Shown here piece by piece: positions 1 to 10,700 of a stretch of 64,000 bases of DNA (the stretch's first letter is position 1; each line of letters starts with the position of its first letter). A model generated the notes under the pieces. It saw nothing but the letters and a program-made list of their open reading frames with translations, was not told where the DNA came from and ran no database searches. Position numbers and translations under genes: made by a program. Origin of the DNA: Eurosta solidaginis (lineage: Eukaryota > Arthropoda > Insecta > Diptera > Tephritidae); the NCBI RefSeq assembly GCF_040869045.1, contig NC_090324.1, positions 193,810,028-193,874,027 of the forward strand, read 5' to 3'.

Positions 1-222
1 AAAATCATAGAGATCGGTGGTATATATATTATATACTTCATATAAACTGTCATATTGACCCCTTTTTTACGGCTAGAAGCTTCAAGATTCATCAAATTTT
101 CTTTAAATAGTTACGTTTACGTCATATATTTTTGAAATACGTGATTCGTAGCCATAGTTTTTACATGCAGACCACAAAAAAAGTGAAGCTTTGCATCCTC
201 ACACAGATTACCTACCTATTTT

Positions 223-250
223 TATACCTTTCATGAAAATGAAATGGTAT
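223..250 (+). repeat. Palindromic head of satellite unit (representative)
   Basis: TATACCTTTCAT is followed by GAAA and then ATGAAATGGTATA, an inverted repeat with one unpaired T. The same head starts at 2419 (TATATC variant), 4620, 10701, 12095, 13505, 14923, 16351, 17859, 19292, 20423, 21843, 23258, 26184, 27599, 29157, 30598, 51067, 52623, 54043, 55599, 57178, 58734, 60312, 61750 and 63959. Together with the GTCCGTCT run about 140 bases downstream it resembles the ends of dipteran DINE-1/Helentron-type elements. That resemblance is from memory. Confidence 0.85.
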
Positions 251-359
251 ATTAATTTCGTCACGAAACCGAAAATTGTAAGTCCTTAAAGGAAAATAGA
301 TAGACCCACCATTAAGTATACCGAAATAATCAGGTTGAAGAGCTGAGTTGTTTTAGCCA

Positions 360-390
360 TGTCCGTCTGTCCGTCTGTCCGTCTGTCTGT
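360..390 (+). repeat. (GTCCGTCT)n microsatellite in unit head (representative)
   Basis: An 8-bp motif repeated three times here. Copy number differs between units: two in units starting 4620, 16351, 17859, 20423 and 52623; four in those starting 12095, 19292, 21843, 23258, 26184, 60312 and 61750; three in the rest. Confidence 0.9.
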
Positions 391-932
391 TTGTATGCAA
401 ACTAGTCCCTCAATTTTTGAGATATCTTGATAAAATTTGGTGAGCAGGTGTATTTGGGTGTTCGATTAGACATTTGTCGGAACCGACCGGATCGGACCAC
501 TATAGCATATATCCTCCATACAACCGATTTTTCAGAAAAAGAGGATTTTTGTAATATCTTACCCAATTTAACAGATTGAAGCTTCAAACTTCACCATATA
601 CTTTCGTATATTGAACATATTGTTGCCTGAAAAAATTTATGAGATCGGTCGTATATATAGTATATATATGGTGGTATATATAGTATATATATGGTGGTAT
701 ATATAGTATATATATATAGTATATATATATATATTTTCGCAAATTTTAGCCCCATTTTAACAGCTAGAAGCTTCAAATTTCACCGAATATTTACTTATAT
801 AGCATATATTGTTGTCTGAAAAAATCATAGAGATCGGTTGTATATATAGTATATATCTCATACAACCGATTGTTCAGATAAGAAACTTTTCGCAATTTCT
901 ACCCCATTTTAACAGCTATAAGCTTCAAATTT

Positions 933-1084
933 CACCGATTGCTTACGTATATAGCATATATTGTTGTCTGAAAAAATCATAGAGATCGGTTGTATATATA
1001 GTATATATATCATACAACCGATTGTTCAGATAAGAAACTTTTCGCAATTTCTACCCCATTTTAACAGCTATAAGCTTCAAATTT
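933..1084 (+). repeat. 152-bp satellite monomer (representative)
   Basis: One basic monomer of the array. It carries an inverted repeat of 11 bases, ATCGGTTGTAT and ATACAACCGAT, separated by an AT-rich spacer of about 16 bases, so a single strand could fold into a hairpin. Neighbouring monomers differ at a few positions, for example GGTTCTAT in place of GGTTGTAT, which breaks the pairing. Confidence 0.9.
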
Positions 1085-1930
1085 CACTGATTGCTTAGGT
1101 ATATAGCATATATTGTTGTCTGAAAAAATCATAGAGATCGGTTCTATATATAGTATATATCTCATACAACCGATTGTTCAGATAAGAAACTTTTCGCAAT
1201 TTCTACCCCATTTTAACAGCTAGGAGCTTCAAATTTCACCAACTGCTTACGTGTATAGCATATATTGATGTCTGAAAAAATCATTGAGATCGGTGATATA
1301 CATAGTATATATCTCATACAACCGATTGTTCAGATAAGAAACTTTGCGCAATTTCTGCCCCGTTTTAACAGTTAGAAGCTTCAAATTTCACAAAATACTT
1401 TCGTATATAGCATATATTGTTGTCTGAAAAAATCATAGAGATCGGTGGTATATATATTATATACTTCATATAAACTGTCATATTGACCCCTTTTTTACGG
1501 CTAGAAGCTTCAAGATTCATCAAATTTTCTTCAAATAGTTACGTTTACGTCATATATTTTTGAAATACGTGATTCGTAGCCATAGTTTTTACATGCAGAC
1601 CACAAAAAACGTGAAGCTTTGCATCCTCACACAGATTACCTACCTATTTTTTATTTTATATTTATCTTAAAAATCGTTTAGATATGTTCAAATTTCACCA
1701 AATGCTTACGTGTATAGCATATATTGTTGTCTGAGAAAATCATAGATACCGGTGGTATATATAGTATATATCCCATACAACCGATTGTTCAGATAAGAAA
1801 CTTTGCGCAATTTCTTCCCCATTTTAACAGTTATAAGCTTCAAATTTCACCTATTGCTTACGTATATAGTATGTATTGTTGTGTCAAAAAATCATAGAGA
1901 TCGGTGATATATATAATATATATATGATGG

Positions 1931-1960
1931 TATATATAGTATATATATATACTATATATA
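1931..1960. repeat. Perfect 30-bp AT palindrome in long units
   Basis: The sequence equals its own reverse complement over 30 bases, centred on a run of TA with flanking AGT and ACT. The same perfect palindrome is at 4127-4156 and 63466-63495. The long unit near 50577 has a substitution that breaks it. It occurs only in the 2.2-kb units. Confidence 0.9.
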
Positions 1961-2418
1961 TATTTTTTTTACGATTTCGGCCCCATTTTAACAGCTAGAA
2001 GCTTCACCAACTGCTTACGTGTATAGCATATATTGATGTCTGAAAAAATCATTGAGATCGGTGGTACACATAGTATATATCTCATACAACCGATTGTTCA
2101 GATAAGAAACTTTGCGCAATTTCTGCCCCGTTTTAACAGTTAGAAGCTTCAAATTTCACAAAATGCTTTCGTATATAGCATATATTGTTGTCTGAAAAAA
2201 TCATAGAGATCGGTGGTATATATATTATATACTTCATATAAACTGTCATATTGACCCCTTTTTTACGGCTAGAAGCTTCAAGATTCATCAAATTTTCTTT
2301 AAATAGTTACGTTTACGTCATATATTTTTGAAATACGTGATTCGTAGCCATAGTTTTTACATGCAGACCACAAAAAAAGTGAAGCTTTGCATCCTCACAC
2401 AGATTACCTACCTATTTT

Positions 2419-4619
2419 TATATCTTTCATGAAAATGAAATGGTATATTAATTTCGTCACGAAACCGAAAATTGTAAGTCCTTAAAGGAAAATAGATAGA
2501 CCCACCATTAAGTATACCGAAATAATCAGGTTGAAGAGCTGAGTTGTTTTAGCCATGTCCGTCTGTCCGTCTGTCCGTCTGTCTGTTTGTATGCAAACTA
2601 GTCCCTCAATTTTTGAGATATCTTGATAAAATTTGGTGAGCAGGTGTATTTGGGTGTTCGATTAGACATTTGTCGGAACCGACCGGATCGGACCACTATA
2701 GCATATATCCTCCATACAACCGATTTTTCAGAAAAAGAGGATTTTTGTAATATCTTACCCAATTTAACAGATTGAAGCTTCAAACTTCACCATATACTTT
2801 CGTATATTGAACATATTGTTGCCTGAAAAAATTTATGAGATCGGTCGTATATATAGTATATATATGGTGGTATATATAGTATATATATGGTGGTATATAT
2901 AGTATATATATATAGTATATATATATATATTTTCGCAAATTTTAGCCCCATTTTAACAGCTAGAAGCTTCAAATTTCACCGAATATTTACTTATATAGCA
3001 TATATTGTTGTCTGAAAAAATCATAGAGATCGGTTGTATATATAGTATATATCTCATACAACCGATTGTTCAGATAAGAAACTTTTCGCAATTTCTACCC
3101 CATTTTAACAGCTATAAGCTTCAAATTTCACCGATTGCTTACGTATATAGCATATATTGTTGTCTGAAAAAATCATAGAGATCGGTTGTATATATAGTAT
3201 ATATATCATACAACCGATTGTTCAGATAAGAAACTTTTCGCAATTTCTACCCCATTTTAACAGCTATAAGCTTCAAATTTCACTGATTGCTTAGGTATAT
3301 AGCATATATTGTTGTCTGAAAAAATCATAGAGATCGGTTCTATATATAGTATATATCTCATACAACCGATTGTTCAGATAAGAAACTTTTCGCAATTTCT
3401 ACCCCATTTTAACAGCTAGGAGCTTCAAATTTCACCAACTGCTTACGTGTATAGCATATATTGATGTCTGAAAAAATCATTGAGATCGGTGATATACATA
3501 GTATATATCTCATACAACCGATTGTTCAGATAAGAAACTTTGCGCAATTTCTGCCCCGTTTTAACAGTTAGAAGCTTCAAATTTCACAAAATACTTTCGT
3601 ATATAGCATATATTGTTGTCTGAAAAAATCATAGAGATCGGTGGTATATATATTATATACTTCATATAAACTGTCATATTGACCCCTTTTTTACGGCTAG
3701 AAGCTTCAAGATTCATCAAATTTTCTTCAAATAGTTACGTCTACGTCATATATTTTTGAAATACGTGATTCGTAGCCATAGTTTTTACATGCAGACCACA
3801 AAAAACGTGAAGCTTTGCATCCTCACACAGATTACCTACCTATTTTTTATTTTATATTTATCTTAAAAATCGTTTAGATATGTTCAAATTTCACCAAATG
3901 CTTACGTGTATAGCATATATTGTTGTCTGAGAAAATCATAGATACCGGTGGTATATATAGTATATATCCCATACAACCGATTGTTCAGATAAGAAACTTT
4001 GCGCAATTTCTTCCCCATTTTAACAGTTATAAGCTTCAAATTTCACCTATTGCTTACGTATATAGTATGTATTGTTGTGTCAAAAAATCATAGAGATCGG
4101 TGATATATATAATATATATATGATGGTATATATAGTATATATATATACTATATATATATTTTTTTTACGATTTCGGCCCCATTTTAACAGCTAGAAGCTT
4201 CAAATTTCACCAACTGCTTACGTGTATAGCATATATTGATGTCTGAAAAAATCATTGAGATCGGTGGTACACATAGTATATATCTCATACAACCGATTGT
4301 TCAGATAAGAAACTTTGCGCAATTTCTGCCCTGTTTTAACAGTTAGAAGCTTCAAATTTCACAAAATGCTTATGTATATAGCGTATATTGTTGTCTGAAA
4401 AAATCATAGAGATCGGTCGTATATATATTATATACTTCATATAAACTGTCATTTTGACCCCTTTTTACGGCTAGAATCTTCAAAATTCATCAAATTTCAT
4501 CAAATGGTTACGTTTTCGTCATATATTTTTGAAATACGTGATTCGTAGTCATAGTTTTTACACACAGACCACAAAAAACCTGAAACTTTGCATCCTCACA
4601 CAAAGTACCTACCCGTTTT
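2419..4619 (+). repeat. Satellite unit 2 (2201 bp, long type)
   Basis: Nearly identical to the preceding unit at a 2196-bp offset. Small differences include GTCTACG for GTTTACG near 3740. Its final part switches to the other tail type (called beta here), with ACACACAG and CAAAGTACC, which leads into the next head. Confidence 0.9.
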
Positions 4620-5927
4620 TATACCTTTCATGAAAATGAAATGGTATATTAATTTCGTCACGAAACCGAAAATTGTAAGTCCTTAAAGGAAAATAGATAG
4701 ACCCACCATTAAGTATACCGAAAAAATCAGGTTGAAGAGCTGAGTTGTTTTAGCCATGTCCGTCTGTCCGTCTGTCTGTTTGTATGCAAACTAGTCCCTC
4801 AATTTTTGAGATATCTTGATAAAATTTGGTGAGCAGGTGTATTTGGGTGTCCGATTAGACATTTGTCGGAACCGACCGGATCGGACCACTATAGCATATA
4901 TCCTCCATACAACCGATTTTTCAGAAAAATGGGATTTTTGTAATATCTTACCCAATTTAACAGATTGAAGCTTCAAACTTCACCATATACTTTCGTATAT
5001 TGAACATATTGTTGCCTGAAAAAATTTATGAGATCGGTCGTATATATAGTATATATCCCCCACAACCGATTGTTCAGATAAGGAACTTTTCGTAATTACT
5101 GCCCTATTTTAAGAGCTAGAGGCTTCAACTTTCAGCGAATGCTTACGTATATAGCATATATTGTTGTCTGAAAAAATCATAAAGATCGGTGGTATATATA
5201 GTATATATATGGTGGTATATATAGTATATATATATAGTATATATATATATATATTCGCAAATTTTAGCCCCATTTTAACAGCTAGAAGCTTCAAATTTCA
5301 CCGAATATTTACTTATATAGCATATACTGTTGTCTGAAAAAATCATAGAGATCGGTTGTATATATAGTATATATCTCATACAACCGATTGTTCAGATAAG
5401 ACACTTTTCGCAATTTCTACTCCATTTTAACAGCTATAAGCTTCAAATTTCACCGATTGCTTACGTATATAGCATATATTGTTGTCTGAAAAAATCATAG
5501 AGATCGGTTGTATATATAGTATATATCTCATACAACCGATTGTTCAGATAAGAAACTTTTCGCAATTTCTACCCCATTTTAACAGCTATAAGCTTCAAAT
5601 TTCACTGATTGCTTACGTATATAGCATATATTGTTGTCTGAAAAAATCATAGAGATCGGTTCTATATATAGTATATATCTCATAAAACCGATTGTTCAGA
5701 TAAGAAACTTTTCGCAATTTCTACCCCATTTTAACAGCTAGAAGCTTCAAATTTCACCAACTGCTTACGTGTATAGCATATATTGATGTCTGAAAAAATC
5801 ATTGAGATCGGTGGTACACATAGTATATATCTCATACAACCGATTGTTCAGATAAGAAACTTTGCGCAATTTCTGCCCCGTTTTAACAGTTAGAAGCTTC
5901 AAATTTCACAAAATGCTTACGTATATA

Positions 5928-6154
5928 TGTTGAAATAATAACTTGGAGTTTTAAGTTCAATATTTCCTATTGAGAACATATTTCTAATAATTAGAATGAA
6001 TAAGACATATTACATATATTGATGAGTTAACTATATGTACACATGAATTTTATCTTTTAGTCTTCATTAAATCGTTGAACTAAGAAGTGCTTTTCTTTTA
6101 TTGTACCGGACATTCACGCAAGTATACAAATCCCCTTCCAAATTCCTACCAACA
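5928..6154 (+). repeat. copia 5' LTR
   Basis: 227 bp. It differs from the 3' copy at two positions: T for C in the CTATATGTACAC segment and in the TTTTAGTCTTC segment. Confidence 0.96.
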
Positions 6155-6156
6155 AA

Positions 6157-6170
6157 GGTTATGGTCCCAG
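6157..6170 (+). promoter_or_regulatory. copia primer-binding site
   Basis: GGTTATGGTCCCAG lies two bases inside the 5' LTR. Drosophila copia is known to be primed by an internal fragment of initiator methionine tRNA rather than by the tRNA 3' end. This sequence resembles that kind of site and lacks the usual leading TGG next to the LTR. Confidence 0.7.
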
Positions 6171-6233
6171 ATCGCGTGTGAAGTTATTTAAATTTTAATA
6201 ATTAATCGGGTTTTACAAAATAAAATTTTAAAA

Positions 6234-9200
6234 ATGAATTGGAGTTTGCAAATCGAAAAACTGAGCGATAATAACTATGATGTGTGGTGCATGCAAATGC
6301 GCAGCATATTGGTTAATATGGACCAATGGCGCATCGTTAATGAAGATTGTAAGCGCAGTGATGAAAATGCAGAAAAGTGGGATCAAGATGATCAAAAAGC
6401 GCTAGCTAATATTATTTTATGCGTAAAACCGACGCAACTCAGCAACATTAAGGCTTGTAAAACTTCAGTGGAAGCATGGAAGAGACTTCGTGATGTTCAT
6501 GTGCCGAGGGGACCTTTACAAAAAGTTTCGCTTTATAAAAAGTTGCTTGGTTGCAGTATGTCTGCTGGTCAAAGCATGTCAACTTATCTAAATTCGTTTG
6601 TCGAAGTCGTAGATAAATTAGCAGAAGTGAACATCGAGTTAAACGAAGAGCTAAAAGTCATAATACTATTATCTAGTTTGCCGCCCGAGTACGAAAACTT
6701 CGTGGTAGCTATCGAGACTCGTGATGAATTGCCGAGTTTCAGTACTTTAAAAGTAAAGCTGTTAGAAGAGGGTGCTAGAAGGGAACAACAAGCAGATCAA
6801 AAAGCTCCTGCGCAAGCTGTTTATACAAGTGTAAGAGAATCAGCGCATAATGGTAATAAAATAAATACAAAAGCAAAAAGTCATGTAAAGTCAAATGAGT
6901 TCAAGGGTAAATGCTTTAGTTGTGGCATGCGTGGCCATACGGCTTCACAATGCAAAAGAAAGGGCAAACAACAATATGATCGTGAAGATAAACAAAGTTC
7001 TAAAATTAACGAGCTTTCTTACGCTGTATATGCTGCTGCTGTGGGGGATGAACGAAGTAAATACAATTGGTGTGTCGACAGTGGTGCAACGACACATATG
7101 TGTTGCGACAAGAATATGTTCGTGTCATTCATCGAAAAACGAGAAAAAGTTATGTTAGCAGCAGATAATTTCACTTACTCACAAGGTATAGGTACGGTCA
7201 AAATAAAAACAAATGAATGTGAAATAGAGCTACGTGATGTATTGTTTGTGCCTTCACTGAAAATGAACTTTTATTCTGTTAACAAAGCTCTGCAGCATAA
7301 ACATACAGTGGTATTCAAAAACTATGTTGTGGAAGTAAAAAATTCCATAGGGTTAACATTGCTTAGAGCTAGATTACAAAATGATTTGTTTATATTCAAT
7401 GCACAAGTACAAGGTTCAAAAATTTATTTAAATAATTTAAAGTGGCATAATCGATATGGTCATATAAACTTCGAAAGTTTAAAGAAAATTGCCGACAAAG
7501 GTTTAGTGCGAGGTATGGACACAAAAGATGTGAAAACAAAAACAAATTGTGACACATGCAACAAAGCAAAATTAAGTGCAATGCCTTTTCCGAAAAAATT
7601 TGAAATTGAGTCAAAAGAAATATTAGAGCTTGTGCATACAGATGTATGTGGACCCATAAACGTAAAATCAGTAGGTGGTGCACGATACTTTCTCACATTT
7701 ATTGACGATTTCTCGAGAATGATTTTTGTTTATTGTATTAAAGAAAAGAGCGAAGTATTTGAAAAGTTTCAATTATTCAAAAATATGGTCGAATGTCAAA
7801 CTCAGAAGAAAATTAAAAAGCTCCGAAGTGACAATGATACGGAGTACATAAACAATAAATTTACCGATTTTTTAAATGAGTGCGGAATTAAAAGGCAGTT
7901 AACTGTGCCATATACTCCCCAGCAAAATGGAGTGGCAGAGAGAGTTAACCGCACAATTGTAGAAATGGCTAGAAGTTTGCTGGTGCATGCAAATATAGAA
8001 CAAGAATTGTGGGGTGAAGCTATACACACAGCTGTATATTTACGTAATCGCGCACCTACAAAACTACTTAGAGATTGCACTCCTTATGAGATTTGGTACA
8101 ACAAAAAGCCGTCGGTAAAACATTTCAGGGTTTTTGGTTCGCGCGCATTCGCGTTAAATAAAACGCAGCGTGGTAAATTCAGCGCAAAGGGCAAAGAGTA
8201 TTTGTTCGTCGGATATTCTGAGGTTGCAAAAGCTTATCGCTTGTATGATAAGGAAACGAGGCAAATTTGTGTAAGACGTGACGTAAAATTTTTAGAAGAT
8301 GAAGTCAACTTAGCTGTGCCCGAAGGTGACACCAAAAACAGAGATGAAAATGACATTGCTACAATTTTTGTAAAAATCGACGATCGTAAACATGTTGAAG
8401 AAGAGCGGAAAGAAGATGAAGAGTTTGAAAGTTGCACCGAAGACGAAACAGAGGTAGAAGAGGCAAATGTAGGCAATGTTGCAGAGAATGGAATCGTTTC
8501 GGATGAAATGCAAATAATTGGTGAGTCTCATAGAAATGGAAACGAATCACGTCGCGGTCGAGGTAGGCCAAAAATTATTCACACTGGTCAAGTAGGGCGT
8601 CCCAAAAAAGAGTATCAGATGCTAAATTATCTACAATATGGTGAAGATGTAGACACGCCTCGATCGGTCAAAGAAGGATTGTCAAGCGAATATTCCTTTG
8701 AGTGGAAGAAATCAATGGAAGAAGAATATTCGGCGCTTCTTGCTAACAACACTTGGTCAGCAGTAGATCTGCCTGATGGTCAAAAAGCGATTGGATCGAA
8801 GTGGGTTTTTCGAATAAAACGTGATTCAGATGGCAATATTCAAAAGTTCAAGTCGAGACTAGTAGCAAAAGGCTGCAGTCAGCAGCTGGGTTTAAATTAC
8901 TGGGAAACTTTTTCGCCTGTAATACGATATGAAACAATTCGTATGCTACTTGCTATTGCCGTTGAGAAAGAGCTTCACTTACATCAGACCGATATTTCCA
9001 ATGCATATCTCAATAGTAAGCTTACGGAAGAAATTTACCTTAAACAACCAGAAGAATTTGTAGACAATAAAAATCCTAATAAAGTTTTAAAGCTAAATAA
9101 AGCCATTTACGGCTTAAAGCAGTCTGGGCGACACTGGAATAGTACTCTTGATGTAGCATTGAAAGATATGGGTTTCAGCCCATGCAAAAGCGAACCGTGT

Positions 9201-9653
9201 TTGTATGTCAAACAATACAATGGCAGTTATAGTTACATTGCCGTTTATGTCGACGATCTTATCTTAGCATGTCCAAGCGAGAAAGAGATTGCGAGCATTA
9301 AAAAATCATTATCGTCTAAATTTCAACTACACGATAGCGGGGCAATGACATTTTTTCTTGGCTTCGAAATAGAACGTCAGGGTAAGACAGGTGCGATTTC
9401 TGTGTGTCAGAAGAACTATATAAACGAGTTATTGAGTATGTATGGTGTGACATCATGTCGTCCGGTAAGCACACCTCTAGATCCTGGTTTTCAAGTAAGC
9501 TGCAGAAATGACAAGTGCACTAAAATATACTCAACAAGCTATCAATCGTTAATTGGATCTTTGATGTACTTGGCCATTTCAACGCGGCCAGACATTATGC
9601 ACACAGTAAGTTTATTAGCACAAATAAAACCAAGAACCCCACACCGAACATGA
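6234..9653 (+). CDS. copia gag-pol polyprotein, gag to reverse transcriptase (frame broken at 3' end)
   Basis: A 1139-aa frame starting at an ATG in an AAAATG context 79 bases after the LTR. Gag has a CCHC zinc knuckle at residues 227-240. The protease active site is D282 in the context VDSGA. The integrase has an HH-CC pre-domain from about residue 405 and catalytic residues D470, D533 and E569, with 35 residues between the last two. Reverse transcriptase carries the YVDDL box at 1005-1009. The frame ends at a TGA at 9651-9653, just after the conserved end of reverse transcriptase. RNase H continues in the +1-shifted frame, so a single-base insertion in the A-rich run 9624-9629 explains the break. 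The polyprotein would normally be cleaved inside a cytoplasmic virus-like particle. Confidence 0.95.
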   Translation: MNWSLQIEKLSDNNYDVWCMQMRSILVNMDQWRIVNEDCKRSDENAEKWDQDDQKALANIILCVKPTQLSNIKACKTSVEAWKRLRDVHVPRGPLQKVSLYKKLLGCSMSAGQSMSTYLNSFVEVVDKLAEVNIELNEELKVIILLSSLPPEYENFVVAIETRDELPSFSTLKVKLLEEGARREQQADQKAPAQAVYTSVRESAHNGNKINTKAKSHVKSNEFKGKCFSCGMRGHTASQCKRKGKQQYDREDKQSSKINELSYAVYAAAVGDERSKYNWCVDSGATTHMCCDKNMFVSFIEKREKVMLAADNFTYSQGIGTVKIKTNECEIELRDVLFVPSLKMNFYSVNKALQHKHTVVFKNYVVEVKNSIGLTLLRARLQNDLFIFNAQVQGSKIYLNNLKWHNRYGHINFESLKKIADKGLVRGMDTKDVKTKTNCDTCNKAKLSAMPFPKKFEIESKEILELVHTDVCGPINVKSVGGARYFLTFIDDFSRMIFVYCIKEKSEVFEKFQLFKNMVECQTQKKIKKLRSDNDTEYINNKFTDFLNECGIKRQLTVPYTPQQNGVAERVNRTIVEMARSLLVHANIEQELWGEAIHTAVYLRNRAPTKLLRDCTPYEIWYNKKPSVKHFRVFGSRAFALNKTQRGKFSAKGKEYLFVGYSEVAKAYRLYDKETRQICVRRDVKFLEDEVNLAVPEGDTKNRDENDIATIFVKIDDRKHVEEERKEDEEFESCTEDETEVEEANVGNVAENGIVSDEMQIIGESHRNGNESRRGRGRPKIIHTGQVGRPKKEYQMLNYLQYGEDVDTPRSVKEGLSSEYSFEWKKSMEEEYSALLANNTWSAVDLPDGQKAIGSKWVFRIKRDSDGNIQKFKSRLVAKGCSQQLGLNYWETFSPVIRYETIRMLLAIAVEKELHLHQTDISNAYLNSKLTEEIYLKQPEEFVDNKNPNKVLKLNKAIYGLKQSGRHWNSTLDVALKDMGFSPCKSEPCLYVKQYNGSYSYIAVYVDDLILACPSEKEIASIKKSLSSKFQLHDSGAMTFFLGFEIERQGKTGAISVCQKNYINELLSMYGVTSCRPVSTPLDPGFQVSCRNDKCTKIYSTSYQSLIGSLMYLAISTRPDIMHTVSLLAQIKPRTPHRT

Positions 9654-10200
9654 GGCTGGTGCAAAACATGTCCTACGATACTTATCAAAAACCATCAATT
9701 TAAAGTTACACTACTGCAAAAATGGTAAACCGGTAGAAGGCTATGCGGATGCGGATTGGGCGAGTAACGATTTAGATAGGAAGTCATACACCGGTTATTC
9801 GTTCTTTTTGGCGGGTAGCGCCTTTTCCTGGCAAGCAAAGAAGCAAGATGTAGTCGCATTGAGCAGCACAGAGGCTGAGTACATCGCTTTAAGTACGGCA
9901 GCAAAAGAGGCTGTATATCTGCGGCGCTTACTTAAAGAAGTTGGTTTTATTCACGACATCGGTCCTGTTAAGTTAAAAGGCGACAACATGAGCGCAATAC
10001 AAATTTCAAAGAACCCTGTGTTCCACAAGCGAACCAAGCACATAGATTTGAAATATCATTATATCCGAGAAGTTGTCGAACAAAAAGTAATAGAATTAGA
10101 GTACGTCTCCACAAATGAAAATGTTTCTGATATTTTTACAAAAAATCTGCAAAAACAGAAACATGTAAAATTTGTTCAAATGCTTGGTCTTAAAAATTAA
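9646..10200 (+). pseudogene. copia RNase H segment, out of frame with gag-pol
   Basis: This frame encodes the connection region and RNase H domain. Visible landmarks are ADADWA (first catalytic Asp), STEAEY (catalytic Glu), a DN pair in GDNMSA, and the conserved HKRTKHIDLKYH segment. It ends with a natural stop (TAA) 28 bases before the 3' LTR. It has no start of its own, so in this copy it would be made only if ribosomes or reverse transcriptase bypassed the frameshift near 9625. Residue conservation is high, which fits a recent break. Confidence 0.9.
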
Positions 10201-10218
10201 CTGAAGAAATATTTAACT

Positions 10219-10228
10219 TAAGAAAGAG
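10219..10228 (+). promoter_or_regulatory. copia polypurine tract
   Basis: The purine-rich run TAAGAAAGAG ends directly at the first base of the 3' LTR, where plus-strand DNA synthesis would be primed. Confidence 0.75.
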
Positions 10229-10455
10229 TGTTGAAATAATAACTTGGAGTTTTAAGTTCAATATTTCCTATTGAGAACATATTTCTAATAATTAGAATGA
10301 ATAAGACATATTACATATATTGATGAGTTAACTATATGCACACATGAATTTTATCTTTTAGTCCTCATTAAATCGTTGAACTAAGAAGTGCTTTTCTTTT
10401 ATTGTACCGGACATTCACGCAAGTATACAAATCCCCTTCCAAATTCCTACCAACA
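10229..10455 (+). repeat. copia 3' LTR
   Basis: 227 bp, TGTTG to CAACA, with two substitutions from the 5' LTR. It is followed by the ATATA target duplication and then by satellite. Confidence 0.96.
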
Positions 10456-10700
10456 ATATAGCATATATTGTTGTCTGAAAAAATCATAGAGATCGGTGGT
10501 ATATATATTATATACTTCATATAAACTGTCATTTTGACCCCTTTTTTACGGCTAGAATCTTCAAAATTCATCAAATTTCATCAAATAGTTACGTTTTCGT
10601 CATATATTTTTGAAATACGTGATTCGTAGTCATAGTTTTTACACGCAGACCACAAAAAACCTGAAACTTTGCATCCTCACACAAAGTAGCTACCTGTTTT

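Larger units (their letters stand above)
223..2418 (+). repeat. Satellite unit 1 (2196 bp, long type)
   Basis: Hairpin head, three GTCCGTCT copies, an AT block with three TATATATAG/GGTGG steps, 152-bp monomers, then an extra segment at about 1648-2190 with a second AT block. This segment is absent from the 1.4-kb units. It ends in the tail type with ACATGCAG and CAGATTACC (called alpha here). Confidence 0.9.
1..5927. repeat. Higher-order satellite array, block 1
   Basis: Tandem satellite up to the copia insertion. It contains the end of one unit (1-222), two long units of about 2.2 kb (223-2418 and 2419-4619) and part of a third. The basic monomer is 152 bp: CAC-type monomer starts fall at 781, 933, 1085, 1237 and 1389. 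The short open frames here repeat with each unit and are not genes. Confidence 0.97.
5928..10455 (+). mobile_element. Ty1/copia LTR retrotransposon, nearly complete
   Basis: The element is 4528 bp with identical-length LTRs. Both LTRs begin TGTTG and end CAACA. It is flanked by ATATA at 5923-5927 and 10456-10460, and removing it plus one copy restores the satellite monomer. Order inside: 5' LTR, initiator-tRNA-type primer site, gag, protease, integrase, reverse transcriptase, RNase H, purine tract, 3' LTR. Integrase before reverse transcriptase is the Ty1/copia order. Because of the frameshift near 9625 the copy is probably not autonomous. LTR divergence of 2 in 227 points to a recent insertion. 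Confidence 0.96.
4620..10700 (+). repeat. Satellite unit 3, split by the copia element
   Basis: The unit carries two GTCCGTCT copies and an extra monomer with a CCCCCACAACC block near 5055. It is interrupted at 5928-10455 by the copia insertion. Without the element and one copy of the 5-bp duplication it is 1548 bp, inside the normal size class. Confidence 0.88.

Noticed and set aside
360..390. CRISPR-like short repeats (GTCCGTCT run and 152-bp repeats)
   Set aside because: No unique spacers alternate with repeats, and the context is a eukaryotic satellite.
402..587. A 61-aa minus-strand reading frame repeated in nearly every satellite unit
   Set aside because: It tracks the homogenised satellite head exactly, has no recognisable domain and varies only as the repeat does. 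Repetition explains its conservation; nothing suggests translation.
591..776. Second 61-aa frame rich in Ile and Tyr over the AT block
   Set aside because: The residues are the translation of TATATA runs, and the length changes with the microsatellite.
9624..9653. Programmed frameshift in copia gag-pol
   Set aside because: Copia elements normally use one frame, and the break falls late at the RT/RNase H border rather than at the gag/pol border. A simple one-base insertion in an A-run is more likely.
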